Below are positions 1 to 9,838 of a stretch of 64,000 bases of DNA, piece after piece. Made by a program: the position numbers and the translations under genes. The stretch covers positions 62,001 through 126,000 of the forward strand of contig VXIS01000005.1 in NCBI GenBank assembly GCA_008704415.1. Direction: 5' to 3'. The number at the start of each line of letters is the position of its first letter. Within the stretch, counting starts at the first letter, position 1. The stretch is from Sphaerosporella brunnea. Lineage: Eukaryota > Ascomycota > Pezizomycetes > Pezizales > Pyronemataceae. The notes beneath the pieces are model-generated. The model was not told the DNA's origin. It saw only the letters and a program-made list of their open reading frames with translations, and ran no database searches.

Positions 1-1928
1 CCAACCAATAAATCATGACCCCCGAATTGAACTCATATCATTGACACAATCATACACGCCCAGGTTCGCACCCTTCTGAGGCGTTGTCTCGTTGGTAGTA
101 GAGATACGGCCATCCCGCTCGTAAGAGATGGGAGAGTCCTTCCTAACATAGTCGGCCCACACCTCATCCATTGGTTCGAGGGTGGCACAAAGTCGCTCCG
201 CGCGGCCCAAAGTTTGTCGCCCACCGGTGGCCAGAAGTCGAGTGTGGCGATGGTGTAAGATCTTTGGAGAAAACGACGGGGAGTCCTTGATCTTGCGGGT
301 GATGGCTTTGTCCCCGCCGGGTTTGCGGGGTTGTAGGTGAGCCGGATGCTGCGGGCAGACTGCACGAAACCTGGTGACTTCCCTGCCCGTTGACGCTTGG
401 TTCACGCCGGACACGAATGCCCTCGAAGATGCTCCACAGATCTCGCCAGTGAAGGCGAGCTCGACGATGCTGTTGCCGACGGGGAAGCATTCAGCTGATT
501 GCTTGCAGCGTGATGTTGCCGTCGTCGATCTCGGCGCGGATGCCGCCGGCCGTTGATGATGGCTGCTGCTGCTGCTGCGCTCCCGTAGTCTTCCCCTTGA
601 GTCCCAGCGGAAAATGTCCCGATCGTGCACTCGGCGATGCAGGTGCTCGGATCAGTGGTTATTCGTGACGCCGAGCAGCGTGGTTTGGTAGGAGGCTAAG
701 GCTTTGGGACCATCCGTTGACCTGCGCTTGCAGACCTGGGTCTTGCGTGGTGGCTTGGTAAGGTGGATAGGCGCACCCTCGTAGGATGCGATCTTTCCCC
801 ACCGGTCGTACTCCACGGTCGATGGAGCCCAAGGTAATCGCCCCATCGGAAGGCCTGGACGCTGAACCCCTCGTCGCCGTCGAGGTTTGGTTTCGATGGT
901 GGGGTACTTTTCCCTTCGCACCCGCCATGGTTTTCCGAGAAGAGGTGTGCGAGTGGTCGCCGATGATCAAAGGAATGTCGTTGGTGTTTTTGGCAGCTCA
1001 ATGTCCTTGTCGTTACCCGATGTGGGTGAGAGCAACCCGATGCCTTGACATCTGCGATGCCGCGCTTTGCTCTCCTCGCAGTGCGCTTGGCCGCCGCAAC
1101 GGGGTCTTCAAACTTGGTTCGGCGCTGGCTTTCGAGATCCCGGCCGGTGGTCTCGGTAGTCACTGCAAGGACTGCGAGCTTGTGCTCCTTGAAGACAGGT
1201 ATGGGACCAAGGCCGCTGGACAGGTTGGTGTTTTGCTGTGGATGTTTGCTGGAAATGATGGGGAATCGAGCTCGTGCAGGAAGTTCGCGAGCAGTCCGTC
1301 TCGTTGTCGAACTCGTGGTTTCCAAGCGTCATGGCATCGAATCCAAGCTGGTTCAGCGTCAAGGCGATCTTCTCGCCTTTGAACAGAGTGTAGAAAAGAG
1401 TGCCCTAAGCTTTTCGTGAGCTTTGTGGCCACGTGGAAGCCTGAACTCTTGATTACGCACCTGGAACTCGTCACCTGCGTTCAGCAGCAGAGAGTTCTTG
1501 TGCGTTCGTCTCGTCTGGTCGAGAACCGTCTTGACGCGCGAGTATCCTCCGACGCAGCCCTTGGAAGGATCCGTACACGACGAACCGCTTGAGCGGAACT
1601 GATCAAGATGACTTCCGGCTTCGTCAGTCCGTCCCCCAGATCTCCAAAAACCAGAGAGAGAGAAAATAACATACGCATGGACATCATTGATGTGATAAAA
1701 CGAGAGTTCATAGTTCCCAGGATTCTTCAGCTTCCCGTTCCTCCACTTCCCAGCAGCATCCCACCAGCCACCACCACCACCACCACCATTCGCGTAACCC
1801 TGATCTCTCCTGTCCAGTTTCCGACGGGACACAAGTCTGTCCACGACGACCTCGGCATTGACCACCACCACTCCTCCAAAGAGCGACAGCGCCTCCAAGG
1901 CGAACGCAATTCCGGTAAAGAACTTCAT
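1..1928 (-). pseudogene. Secreted 5'-nucleotidase / metallophosphoesterase family, decayed by many frameshifts
   Basis: The minus strand from the ATG at 1928 begins with a clear signal peptide (MKFFTGIAFALEAL then a Val-rich core and AEV). Splicing out introns 1674..1612 and 1460..1405 gives the family motifs FYHINDVHAHLDQF, LLLNAGDEFQGTLFYTLF and MTLGNHEFDN, which mark the N-terminal two-metal phosphoesterase domain. After about 1310 the homology continues to the window edge but jumps between all three minus frames. Recognisable blocks include LLANFLHELDS, GLGPIPVFKEHKLAVL, EDPVAAAKRTA, GDHSHTS (about 960), VQAFRWGDYLG, ECFPVGNSIVELAFTGE (about 430-480, the nucleotide-binding C-terminal domain), IRLTYNPANPAGT and DEVWADYV. 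More than ten frame changes are needed, so no functional protein can be made. The living family hydrolyses 5'-nucleotides or UDP-sugars at the cell surface. Sequencing error is an alternative, but neighbouring genes are clean. The C-terminal end may lie beyond the window. Confidence 0.85.
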
Positions 1929-3314
1929 CCTTCCGTGCGAGGAACTCGAATCGTGTTGTCGACGTCGGCAGCGAGGTTGTCGAGCTACAGGCGGCCGCAC
2001 GCCGGACATTTTAGCTTGTCTTTGGACCCCGGATCCTCCGGACCCTCGCCACGTGTAACTGCCCGCCGCTGCAGCACCTGCCCGACATGATAGCTGATGG
2101 CCGGACGTGTCTCGGGGGTTAGATACCCTTACATATTAGCTCTGTAGATCGTGTGTAGATCGTATTCCTTGATATCTACCCACGCAGGGCCAGGGACATT
2201 AGCCAATCATACACGCCCGTGCGCTTGTCGGGGCCGGCCGTTGGAAACACATGTTCGGTCGCGGATAGGATGTCCCAGTCGTCGCGACTGGGCTCCACGT
2301 CGTGACTGGTATTCCCGTTCGCGACTGGGACGTCCTACATGCGAGCAAGTAAGTTGATTTCCGTAGAGCAGAGAACACCACGCTTTAAAAACGGCCTTGT
2401 TCAGCTTGTTGTCATTCCACTGAGTATGATCATGACTGGCACTTTAACTGTTGTATACGGAGAAACATCGCCAAATCTCTTCTTCGTCACCTTCGCCCTC
2501 CTCACCCTCATCCTCTCCATTCTCCGCATTCTCCTCCTTGCCAGCCTCGCTTGTGATTGTCCCGTCGTTTTGCTCGACGCGGCATTTTGGGCTGGTTGTT
2601 GTAGATATGTCGGTCAACGAAGAAACCCTAACCTTGACTATTACGATAGTTAATTTAGGTGTGTATTTGAAATATAGTGAGGAAGTTCTAGTCCTCAACT
2701 ACCAGTAGTGTACACGAGTACAGTAGACGTTCGTGAGTGGGATCAATACCAGTCGCGACGGGGATTTGGTCGCGTCCGGAACGTAACAAATGCAATGCAG
2801 TTACTTGGCGCTTGGCGCGGATATTCCTGCAAATAGATAACAAAGATGGAAGAACTCCACAGTTGCCTTACGATGGACCGGGGATTTTTTATTTTTTTGA
2901 GCGCTCGGTACATGTAATTAAGATCCGATGCCTGTCGTCGTGTGGGTGGCCGGCGGGGAAGCCCAATGGCCATCCATTCAGAATGCTTCGATTGTAACCT
3001 GCATTTGTGGCTTGCAGCTTGCAGATGCATCTCGACAGACCCATCACAGACCAGTTCCCCATCATACTGATCGGAAATATGTACCCCTCCAAGCAAGATG
3101 AACGAAGTGAAGCTGTCACTCACAGCTAAAGCACCCAGAGTAGCCATGTCGATACTCGGTAGAGTACTCATCCTGAACAAATATCAGAATCCGGCACAAT
3201 CAGCATGCCCCTCACCCGCAATATCCCCCTTCCCCACAGATATCCCTCCCCCAAAGAATAAACAAAACAACAAAACACAGCCAAAAAAAACCCAGAAGAA
3301 TAACTCCATCCGCG
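1929..3314. other. Intergenic, no gene recognised
   Basis: This stretch separates the 5'-nucleotidase relic from the repeat gene. It holds a cluster of short palindromic words around 2268-2336 built from a GTCGCGACTGGG core in both orientations. It also holds a Pro/Ser/Leu-coding pyrimidine-rich stretch near 2480-2540 that is open in several frames but has no recognisable product. The last 150 bases are A/C-rich, like a fungal 5' leader for the gene at 3315. Confidence 0.5.
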
Positions 3315-4967
3315 ATGGGTCCCTATAGCTACAACCTCGAGCGCCGCCCCTCACCAGCCCTCTACACCGGCGCCTTCCGCCGGGCCCTCGCCGCCATCCA
3401 CGGCAGCGCAGCCGAGCGTCAAATGCAGCGTGCAGCCCTCAGCCGCGCCGCCGCCTGGGAATTGGAGGCCTCAGGTAACCCCATCCCGTCCCCCTCTCCC
3501 AGCGGCAACCTTGACATCCCATACGAACCCGAGGACGAGGCTGCACGGAAGGCGGGGGCGACGGAGGTAGTCGGGTTGCCTGCTGATGGTGATGGTGATG
3601 ATACGGGCGTTTATGGTGCTGTCAAGAGTCGAGCTGCTATTGTTGCTGAAAAGAAGCGAGTCGCTGCTGAGAAGAACGCTGCTGATGATGCTGCCGCGAA
3701 GAAAAAGGCGAAGCAGGCGACGACGACGAAGAACACTGCCATCCCGAAGAAGAAGACGACGGCGACAGCGACGACGCCGAAGAACACTGCCACCCCGAAG
3801 AAGAAGACGGCAGCAACAGCGACGACGCCGAAGAACACTGCCACCCCGAAGAAGAAGACGACGGCGACAGCGACGACGCCGAAGAACACTGCCACCCCGA
3901 AGAAGAAGACGACGCCGAAGAACACTGCCACCCCGAAGAAGAAGACGGCAGCAACAGCGACGACGCCGAAGAACACTGCCACCCCGAAGAAGAAGACGAC
4001 GGCGACAGCGACGACGCCGAAGAACACTGCCACCCCGAAGAAGAAGACGGCAGCAACAGCGACGACGCCGAAGAACACTGCCACCCCGAAGAAGAAGACG
4101 GCAGCAACAGCGACGACGCCGAAGAACACTGCCACCCCGAAGAAGAAGACGACGGCGACAGCGACGACGCCGAAGAACACTGCCACCCCGAAGAAGAAGA
4201 CGACGCCGAAGAACACTGCCACCCCGAAGAAGAAGACGGCAGCAACAGCGACGACGCCGAAGAACACTGCCACCCCGAAGAAGAAGACGACGGCGACAGC
4301 GACGACGCCGAAGAACACTGCCACCCCGAAGAAGAAGACGGCAGCAACAGCGACGACGCCGAAGAACACTGCCACCCCGAAGAAGAAGACGGCAGCAACA
4401 GCGACGACGCCGAAGAACACTGCCACCCCGAAGAAGAAGACGACGGCGACAGCGACGACGCCGAAGAACACTGCCACCCCGAAGAAGAAGACGGCAGCAA
4501 CAGCGACGACGCCGAAGAACACTGCCACCCCGAAGAAGAAGACGACGGCGACAGCGACGACGCCGAAGAACACTGCCACCCCGAAGAAGAAGACGGCAGC
4601 AACAGCGACGACGCCGAAGAACACTACCACCCCGAAGAAGAAGACGACGGCGGTAGTCGAGTTGCCTGCTGATGGTGATGGTGGTGATACGGGCGTTTAT
4701 GGTGCTGTCAAGCGTCGAGCTGCTATTGTTGCTGAAAAGAAGCGAGTCGCTGCTGAGAAGAAAGCTGCTGATGATGCTGCCGCGAAGAAGAAAGCTGCGG
4801 CGAATAAGAAAGCTGCGGCGAATAAGAAAGCTGCGGCGAATAAGAAAGCTGCTGCGCAGAAAGCTGCTGCGAAGAAAGCTGCTGATGATGCTGCCGCGAA
4901 GAAGAAAGCTGCCGCGAACAAGGACGCGAAAAAAGCGAAGAGGAAAGCGAAGAACAAAGGTGCCTAG
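3315..4967 (+). CDS. Lys/Thr/Pro/Ala-rich tandem-repeat protein, function unknown
   Basis: A single uninterrupted frame of 550 residues. Residues 1-80 are non-repetitive and start MGPYSYNLERRPSPALYTGA. A segment of about 45 residues (LPADGDGDDTGVYGAVK then a charged Ala/Lys stretch) occurs at about residues 86-135 and again at about 449-498. Between the two copies lie 19 units of PKNTATPKKKT plus either AATATT, TATATT or T. The C-terminus has three AAANKK units and ends in a very basic tail. There is no signal peptide or membrane segment. The composition resembles histone H1 tails, so nucleic-acid or chromatin binding is possible, but that is inference from composition only. The ATG at 3315 follows a clean A/C-rich leader. 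I do not recognise a family. Because the repeat length is a multiple of three, other frames are also open here; this frame is preferred for its unique N-terminus and direct duplication. Confidence 0.7.
   Translation: MGPYSYNLERRPSPALYTGAFRRALAAIHGSAAERQMQRAALSRAAAWELEASGNPIPSPSPSGNLDIPYEPEDEAARKAGATEVVGLPADGDGDDTGVYGAVKSRAAIVAEKKRVAAEKNAADDAAAKKKAKQATTTKNTAIPKKKTTATATTPKNTATPKKKTAATATTPKNTATPKKKTTATATTPKNTATPKKKTTPKNTATPKKKTAATATTPKNTATPKKKTTATATTPKNTATPKKKTAATATTPKNTATPKKKTAATATTPKNTATPKKKTTATATTPKNTATPKKKTTPKNTATPKKKTAATATTPKNTATPKKKTTATATTPKNTATPKKKTAATATTPKNTATPKKKTAATATTPKNTATPKKKTTATATTPKNTATPKKKTAATATTPKNTATPKKKTTATATTPKNTATPKKKTAATATTPKNTTTPKKKTTAVVELPADGDGGDTGVYGAVKRRAAIVAEKKRVAAEKKAADDAAAKKKAAANKKAAANKKAAANKKAAAQKAAAKKAADDAAAKKKAAANKDAKKAKRKAKNKGA
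3726..4652 (+). repeat. Coding minisatellite with higher-order repeat structure
   Basis: There are 19 tandem units. Most are 51 bp (17 codons), in an A version coding for KKKTAATATT and a B version coding for KKKTTATATT. Two are short 36-bp C units that stop at KKKTT. Leaving out the first and last degenerate units, the order is A B C A B A A B C A B A A B A B A. The block C A B A A B (291 bp) therefore occurs twice in succession, followed by a partial copy. The first and last units diverge (TKNTAIP and PKNTTTP), as expected at the edges of an array growing by unequal exchange. Confidence 0.9.
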
Positions 4968-5216
4968 AGAGGAAGCTTTGAACACGATATCGATACTCCT
5001 GGGGAAGAGCCATTAGCACAGTGACGACGAGCTCGACAGGCACGACTCCCATGCAGATTCGGATAACAAAAGAATGGCATGACGGGAATTTTTTCTAGGA
5101 GATAGAGATAGAGTATCAAGTTTTACAAAAGTTGAGAAGTTGTATAAGTTATTAGGGCGAGTGACACACGATGAAAGTGATAACTGGGGGCAAAAGCATC
5201 ACAGTTTATCAATTCC
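4968..5216. other. 3' flank of repeat gene
   Basis: Short A/T-rich downstream region. No gene seen. Confidence 0.5.
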
Positions 5217-5993
5217 ACGGCAAACCTTTGAACTGCCACGGAGTTTCATTTTACCTGTGACCTGTCATTCATGCGTCCAGATACTGTGGAATGCCACCGT
5301 TTTTTTGTTTTTTTTTGATCGCGATAATTCGAGTAGAGTAAACCCGCCCCGATACCTTACAGCTTACACCTTGTACCCCCCTCCCCCCGCTGCTATACCT
5401 CCTCCTGGGCCTCAGAATCCCTCACCCATCCCGCGCCCGGCTGCGCTTCACAGCCCCCGGCCCACCACCACACCGCGTTACGACAGCCATCCCTCGCACC
5501 ACTATGGGTTCCACTTACTCTCCTGGACACGCTCGACTTAAAGATGCTGCCGGTGGAGGGTGTTCGAGCTCTCTACCTATCAGGAGACCTACCAGGCAAA
5601 CATCCAACCAGTCGAAATACGGAACCTTTGAATGTCTACTGTTTGTTTATCTCCACAGTGGCGGGCGCCCAAGAGGACGTCCTAAGGAGCGTAGGATGCG
5701 TAAGGGAGAGCGATTTAGGAACGCAGAAGCAGCTAGAGCGGCAGCAGCAGGAATGCCTGATGTACCGGGTAATGCTCCATAGCGGTGTTCTCAGTGTAAA
5801 GCAGTTGGTCACAACCGAAAAACCTATACTGTGGGGGGGGGGGGGGGCGCGACGTTAGCAGGATCAGCGGTGTCTGGTATTTGTTTGGCCTGTGCAAAAA
5901 ATAAAGTGGTGGCATTTCACAGTAGTTTTTGGATGCACGAGTGGCAGATCACAGGTAAACATGGAAATCCGTGGCATTTTAAATGTTTGCCGT
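5217..5993 (+). mobile_element. MULE-like non-autonomous element, copy 1 (internal-deletion derivative)
   Basis: Terminal inverted repeats of about 82 bp (5217..5298 and 5908..5993) bound a 777-bp element. Both contain GCCACGG and ACTGTGGAATGCCACC-type blocks. Inside, an ATG at 5504 starts MGSTYSPGHARLKDAAGGG. The same frame later encodes GRPRGRPKERRMRKGERF, a stop at 5780..5782, then RCSQCKAVGHNRKT (5783..5824). A Gly-Arg-Pro basic stretch followed by a CxxCx4Hx4C zinc knuckle is typical of the C-terminus of Mutator-like transposases. Here the last Cys is Tyr and a stop precedes the knuckle. The catalytic core is missing, so this looks like an element that lost its middle and is mobilised, if at all, by an autonomous relative. 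A G-run near 5833 is probably slippage-prone. A related copy lies at 10193..10931. Confidence 0.65.
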
Positions 5994-6188
5994 ATACCTT
6001 AGCAGGGGACGGCCGTTTTTAAAAATAGTCATGTGACCATTACATGACCATGATTTTGTAATCACCATTACACCGTGAAAACGATCAACATAAATTCTCT
6101 TTTGAACAAAATATGGCACCGCTATAAGGGTGGGTGATGGTTGGTGCGCACAAACCATTTGTTGCTGCTAACCATTATGTAGCCATTA

Positions 6189-6844
6189 CCATATTCTTCC
6201 GGTACGATGAGAATTGCCGGCGCCGAAGTCAATCTTTTCTAAGTAGCAAATGTACTATGTATGGAAACATGACACCGCCGGCGAATCTTATGTGACGGCG
6301 ACAACACTATCTAAGGAGGCGACGATGGCTGGGCGCGGTATGGTTGAGGACATCTATGTACTCAACTCTAATTCTCACGGCCGCCTTGTGTCTCCGTCGT
6401 CTCCAGTGCCCCCCTCTTGGCCATCAATCAAGATTCGCCGGCGGTGTCATGTTTCCATACTTAGTACGTTTGTTACTTAGGGCCTGTCTGGATTCGCTGT
6501 AATTAGGAGATAATGGTCATTTGGCCAAAATATATTTTCGCTAAAGAGGGTGTGGTTTGGATTTGGCCGCAGGAAGTGAGCAGTGACGGGGCGGCAGCCG
6601 GGCGGTGGGGTCGTCTCTTGTAGAAGCGGGCAGGGTGGTTGCGCGAGCGGTGGTTGCGGGAGCGGTGGTTGACGGTGACATCGCAGCGATACTGACGGGG
6701 CTCATTTCGCCACACATCCTCATTTCATTCCTAATGATATTTAGGCCAAATGACCATTATCTCCTAAATACAGCGAATCCAGACAGGCCCTTAGAAAAGA
6801 TTGACTTCGGCGCCGGCAATTCTCATCGTACCGGAAGAATACGG
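6189..6844. mobile_element. Long-armed foldback MITE (element A), right arm split by a second MITE
   Basis: The left arm 6189..6289 (about 100 bp) matches the inverted sequence of 6430..6479 plus 6794..6844. The arm core TTCCGGTACGATGAGAATTG is identical on both sides. TA flanks both outer ends (6187-6188 and 6845-6846). The right arm is interrupted exactly at CTTA/GAAAAG by the 311-bp element at 6480..6790. Removing that element and one TTA restores the arm perfectly against the left one. The unpaired centre (6290..6429) has no coding features. Confidence 0.8.
6480..6790. mobile_element. Tourist/PIF-Harbinger-like MITE (element B) with TTA target duplication
   Basis: A 311-bp element with 47-bp terminal inverted repeats that differ at one base. 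They start GGGCCTGTCTGGATTCGCTG. It is flanked by TTA on both sides (6477-6479 and 6791-6793). A 3-bp TTA duplication and a GGGCCTGT-type terminus fit the PIF/Harbinger superfamily. It sits inside the right arm of element A, so it is the younger insertion. There is no coding capacity. Confidence 0.75.
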
Positions 6845-7938
6845 TATGAGATTATACGTTGGAAAACTTATATGGCCGACTCTCCGCACGTCGCCGCACC
6901 CTCGCCGCACAGCGGGCAACCGACAACGCCATCTTCATCATCATCATCATGATCACCGTGCACCCGACTTGTCGCCTCGCCTGCCTCAACCCCAAAACTG
7001 AAGCGACACCACCAGTAGACTCGGCATAATAGAAGTGACTGCGAGATGCGACGATGCCAAAGCCTGAAGCCTACTAGTTGCAGGGATACAGCCTATTGAT
7101 AAACTCAACACCATCGCTGCGATGGTTGATGAATTTCTGAAACACAGGAGGTCACTCGCAGAACAAGCCTTGTCACTCGAGTTTGCTCCCAACTTTGGTT
7201 TATGTCACAGGCAAAAAAAAGGAAGCGCGGGCAGCGGGGGGCCCGGCTGAAGGTGGTGGCTCTCTTCAAGGATGAAAGACTGACAGGAGCGGTTTTGGAG
7301 TTCTTAGAAGAGACGGAAATAGGCAGGCGGTATGAGTAGGACACCATCAAGGTGCCGCTCGTGACGAGTGGGAGACGCTGCTGTGTGGGCTTTTTTCTTT
7401 TCCTTCTTTTTTTTTACTTCTTTTCCTTACGTACGGCGGACTGGGGGAAAGTCTGGGGGGCCTCGATAGGTGGTTTATTCCACGAGGACAGGATTCGGGT
7501 TTTCTTTGTCCTGCATAGGCCTTGTTAGGCCTCGATCAGTGTATGAATTAAATAAATAAATAAATAACTATTTTACAAGGATTATTTGGTGAGCAGGGTT
7601 TTTTGAAAAACATAATTTTTGAGCAAACATTAGTTTCTGATCGATCATTGTGTTCACCACCGGATATCTTTTTGCAGCGACCGTTTTCCAGAAAACCCAT
7701 TACATCACCATTTCTCCTACCTGAGCATGATATAACAGCCATAAGCTTTACCGTCTGGAAAAGGGTCAATATGACGATTTTTTAAACAACGGCCGTCCCC
7801 GGCTAAGGTAAGTATTTATAAGAAAAAACGAATTGAAGAAAAATTCCAGCCATCGCCATCACAATAAAAACCTTCAAATGCTCCACCAGACGCCGAACAT
7901 CTAAAAACAAACCCGCAAAACCCAACCTTCTGCTGCTA

Positions 7939-9167
7939 CTACTCCTCCTCCAGGTCTAGCTGCTCGAATGCCTTCACTGCCTCTTCCAGATTATGCGCAT
8001 CAACGCCGACAACCCGCTTCATGCCGCCACGCACCTCGCGACCCACCAGGTTGCGCCCCACCTTGCCGGGCCCGATGCCAATCCACCGCGCCACGTCTCG
8101 CTCCAAGTCGAGATACCGGATGCTCTCAGCCCACCGCACGGTAGCGGTGCACTGCTTTGCCAGCAACTCAACCAATTGCTCCTTATTCTCGTACGGCAGT
8201 GCGGTGACGTTCGAAATGATCTCCGTCTCTGTAGGCGGGGGGTAGACGACGTCCATCTCCCCGAGCATCTTCGAGACGACAGGGACAGCGGGGGCCATAA
8301 CCATTGAATGAAACGGGGCGGAAACATTAAGTCTCAACGCCCTGGGATCATGTCCAGAGAACTTTCTAAGATGGCAGATACAGGCGTTAATAGCCTTCAA
8401 ATGACCACTCAGCACGATCTGCGTCGACGAGTTATGGTTCGCAATACTCAAAAACTCATCGTTCGGCAGCGTTCCGGAGTCCAAAAAGTGGTGGACATTC
8501 TGTATCATCTGTGGCAGATACTTCTGCTCGACCAGTAGTGCCACCATCCCCGTTTCTCCCGGGCCGCCCTCCATCTCCGGCACCGAAGCGCGGATCGCAC
8601 AGTCGCGCATGATCTCGCCGCGGCGGCGCACAAGCACCAGCGCGTCCTCGAGCCGCAACACCCCCGCCGCCACCAGCGCCGTAAATTCGCCGAGCGAATG
8701 GCCGAGGAAGAAATCCGTCTGCGACCGTGGGGAGAGGCCAAACTCCTCCTCAAGGATGCGAAGGATTGCAATCGACGTGAAGAGGATTGCGGGCTGCGCG
8801 TTCTCAGTCGCGGTTATCGCTTCGTTGGGGCCCTCGGCGATTATACGCGATAATGCGGCTTCGCCGTCCGCCGGCGGAAGCGTCGTGTCCAGCAGCTCGA
8901 GAAGCGGGGCTACGGTACGCGGAAATTCAGATAGCAATGGCGTTAGCATCCCCACCTTCTGCGTGCCTTGCCCTAAGTTCATGACCTCCCGTCAGCGTGC
9001 CATGCGCGTAAAGCCCACCCACCCATCCAGCAGAGCTGCATACCAGGAAAAAACATAGCCGTCTTCGGCCACCGACCGGAGGAGTTGTGGCGCACGACAT
9101 GGCGGGGTCGGAACAGCGAGATGAGAGGCCACGGCGGCGGTGGCCGCAATCGGAGGGTGGGAGGCAT
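7939..9167 (-). CDS. MCT1: Malonyl-CoA:acyl-carrier-protein transacylase, mitochondrial
   Basis: Two exons, 9167..9044 and 8972..7939, separated by a 71-nt intron, give 385 residues. The splice restores the family's AMFFPGQGTQKVGML start motif. The nucleophile motif GHSLGE (Ser about 134) and the AxHNS and SAPFHS stretches follow in the right order. The enzyme moves malonyl groups from CoA to acyl carrier protein, feeding type II fatty-acid synthesis, which in fungi is mitochondrial and supplies octanoate for lipoate. The first 35 residues are rich in Arg, Leu and Pro with no acidic residues, as expected of a mitochondrial presequence, which supports the ATG at 9167. The length and C-terminus are normal. 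It lies intact between two transposon-rich stretches. Assignment to MCT1 rather than to a polyketide-cluster acyltransferase rests on the single-domain architecture and the presequence. Confidence 0.92.
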
Positions 9168-9612
9168 AGCTTAAAATGAAGGGAGGGGTTGCGAAAGGGT
9201 CTGGTCTGGCGGGAACCAAAGATGGGGAAACGTGCAAGATGGTTGGTGATCCGCACTTTCACGTGATCTCCTATTGGGGATATCTCGGATCAGCAGCAAC
9301 CTCGGCTAATGGTTCCGTTTCATGGGAACTCACTCGGAAAATATGCAAGTTCAATGGTTGCGCCTGTTCTTGGATTTGGGCCTGTATAGATAATACTAAG
9401 TAGATATCCCGATTCCACAGTGGCATGCCTCGATTTCTAAGCTAGACTCTGAGCCATCACCCGCCCTCGCTCTCGAAACCCGGAAACCGTGGAAGTTCTA
9501 TGGAAGTTCTACCGGCGATTCCGAACTCCGACGCACATTTTAGTGCCCGTTTTCGTGGAGGAGCAAGGCCGCTGGTACACTAGTGAAGGTCTTGAGATCT
9601 AGGAAGGATCAC
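9168..9612. other. Upstream region of the transacylase gene
   Basis: Contains the leader and promoter of the minus-strand transacylase gene. No other gene is seen. The last five bases, ATCAC (9608-9612), are the left target duplication of the adjacent solo LTR. Confidence 0.5.
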
Positions 9613-9838
9613 TGTTGGATGTAGTCGAGGTATGGAGGTCGAGCGTAGGCGACGTCGTTGAGGGTGGTGATGGGATGGGAACAGTAATTGTATTATCTCT
9701 ATCTGAAGTGCTAATCTAAGTGCGTTTATATACATTTCATAGCCTCACTAGATATCACTCGGTATTACATCACAGCATCTCACTCCTCCTATTACTCCTT
9801 CTCACTCGTCCTTGTCCATGCCTAGCCAGTTTCCAACA
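9613..9838 (+). mobile_element. Solo LTR (Copia-like) with 5-bp target duplication
   Basis: A 226-bp unit begins TGTTGGATG and ends GTTTCCAACA, so it has the canonical TG...CA termini within a short TGTTGG/CCAACA inverted repeat. Perfect direct repeats ATCAC flank it (9608-9612 and 9839-9843). This is the footprint of an LTR retrotransposon that recombined away its interior. TGTTGG termini and short length are common in fungal Copia elements. No internal domain or second LTR is present in the window. Confidence 0.8.

Larger units (their letters stand above)
5997..7808. mobile_element. Tc1/mariner-like element with TA target duplication, carrying nested insertions
   Basis: The ends are inverted copies: CCTTAGCAGGGGACGGCCG at 5997 and, read on the minus strand from 7808, CCTTAGCCGGGGACGGCCG. 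Weaker matching continues for about 25 bp. Each end is flanked by TA (5995-5996 and 7809-7810), the signature target duplication of the Tc1/mariner superfamily. The 1.8-kb length fits, although about 656 bp belong to a younger nest (6189..6844). I cannot read an intact DDE transposase. A plus-strand C-terminal-looking remnant with ALFKDERLTGAVLEFLEE occurs near 7255-7340, before a stop. The left end sits 2 bp from the MULE-like element at 5217..5993. Confidence 0.6.

Noticed and set aside
3611..4630. Long minus-strand frame of VFFFGVAVFF-type hydrophobic repeats
   Set aside because: Antisense reading of the coding minisatellite. It exists only because the repeat length is a multiple of three.
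3586..4656. Plus-strand Arg-rich frame (RRRRTLPPRRRRR repeats)
   Set aside because: Off-frame reading of the same repeat, with no unique N-terminus.
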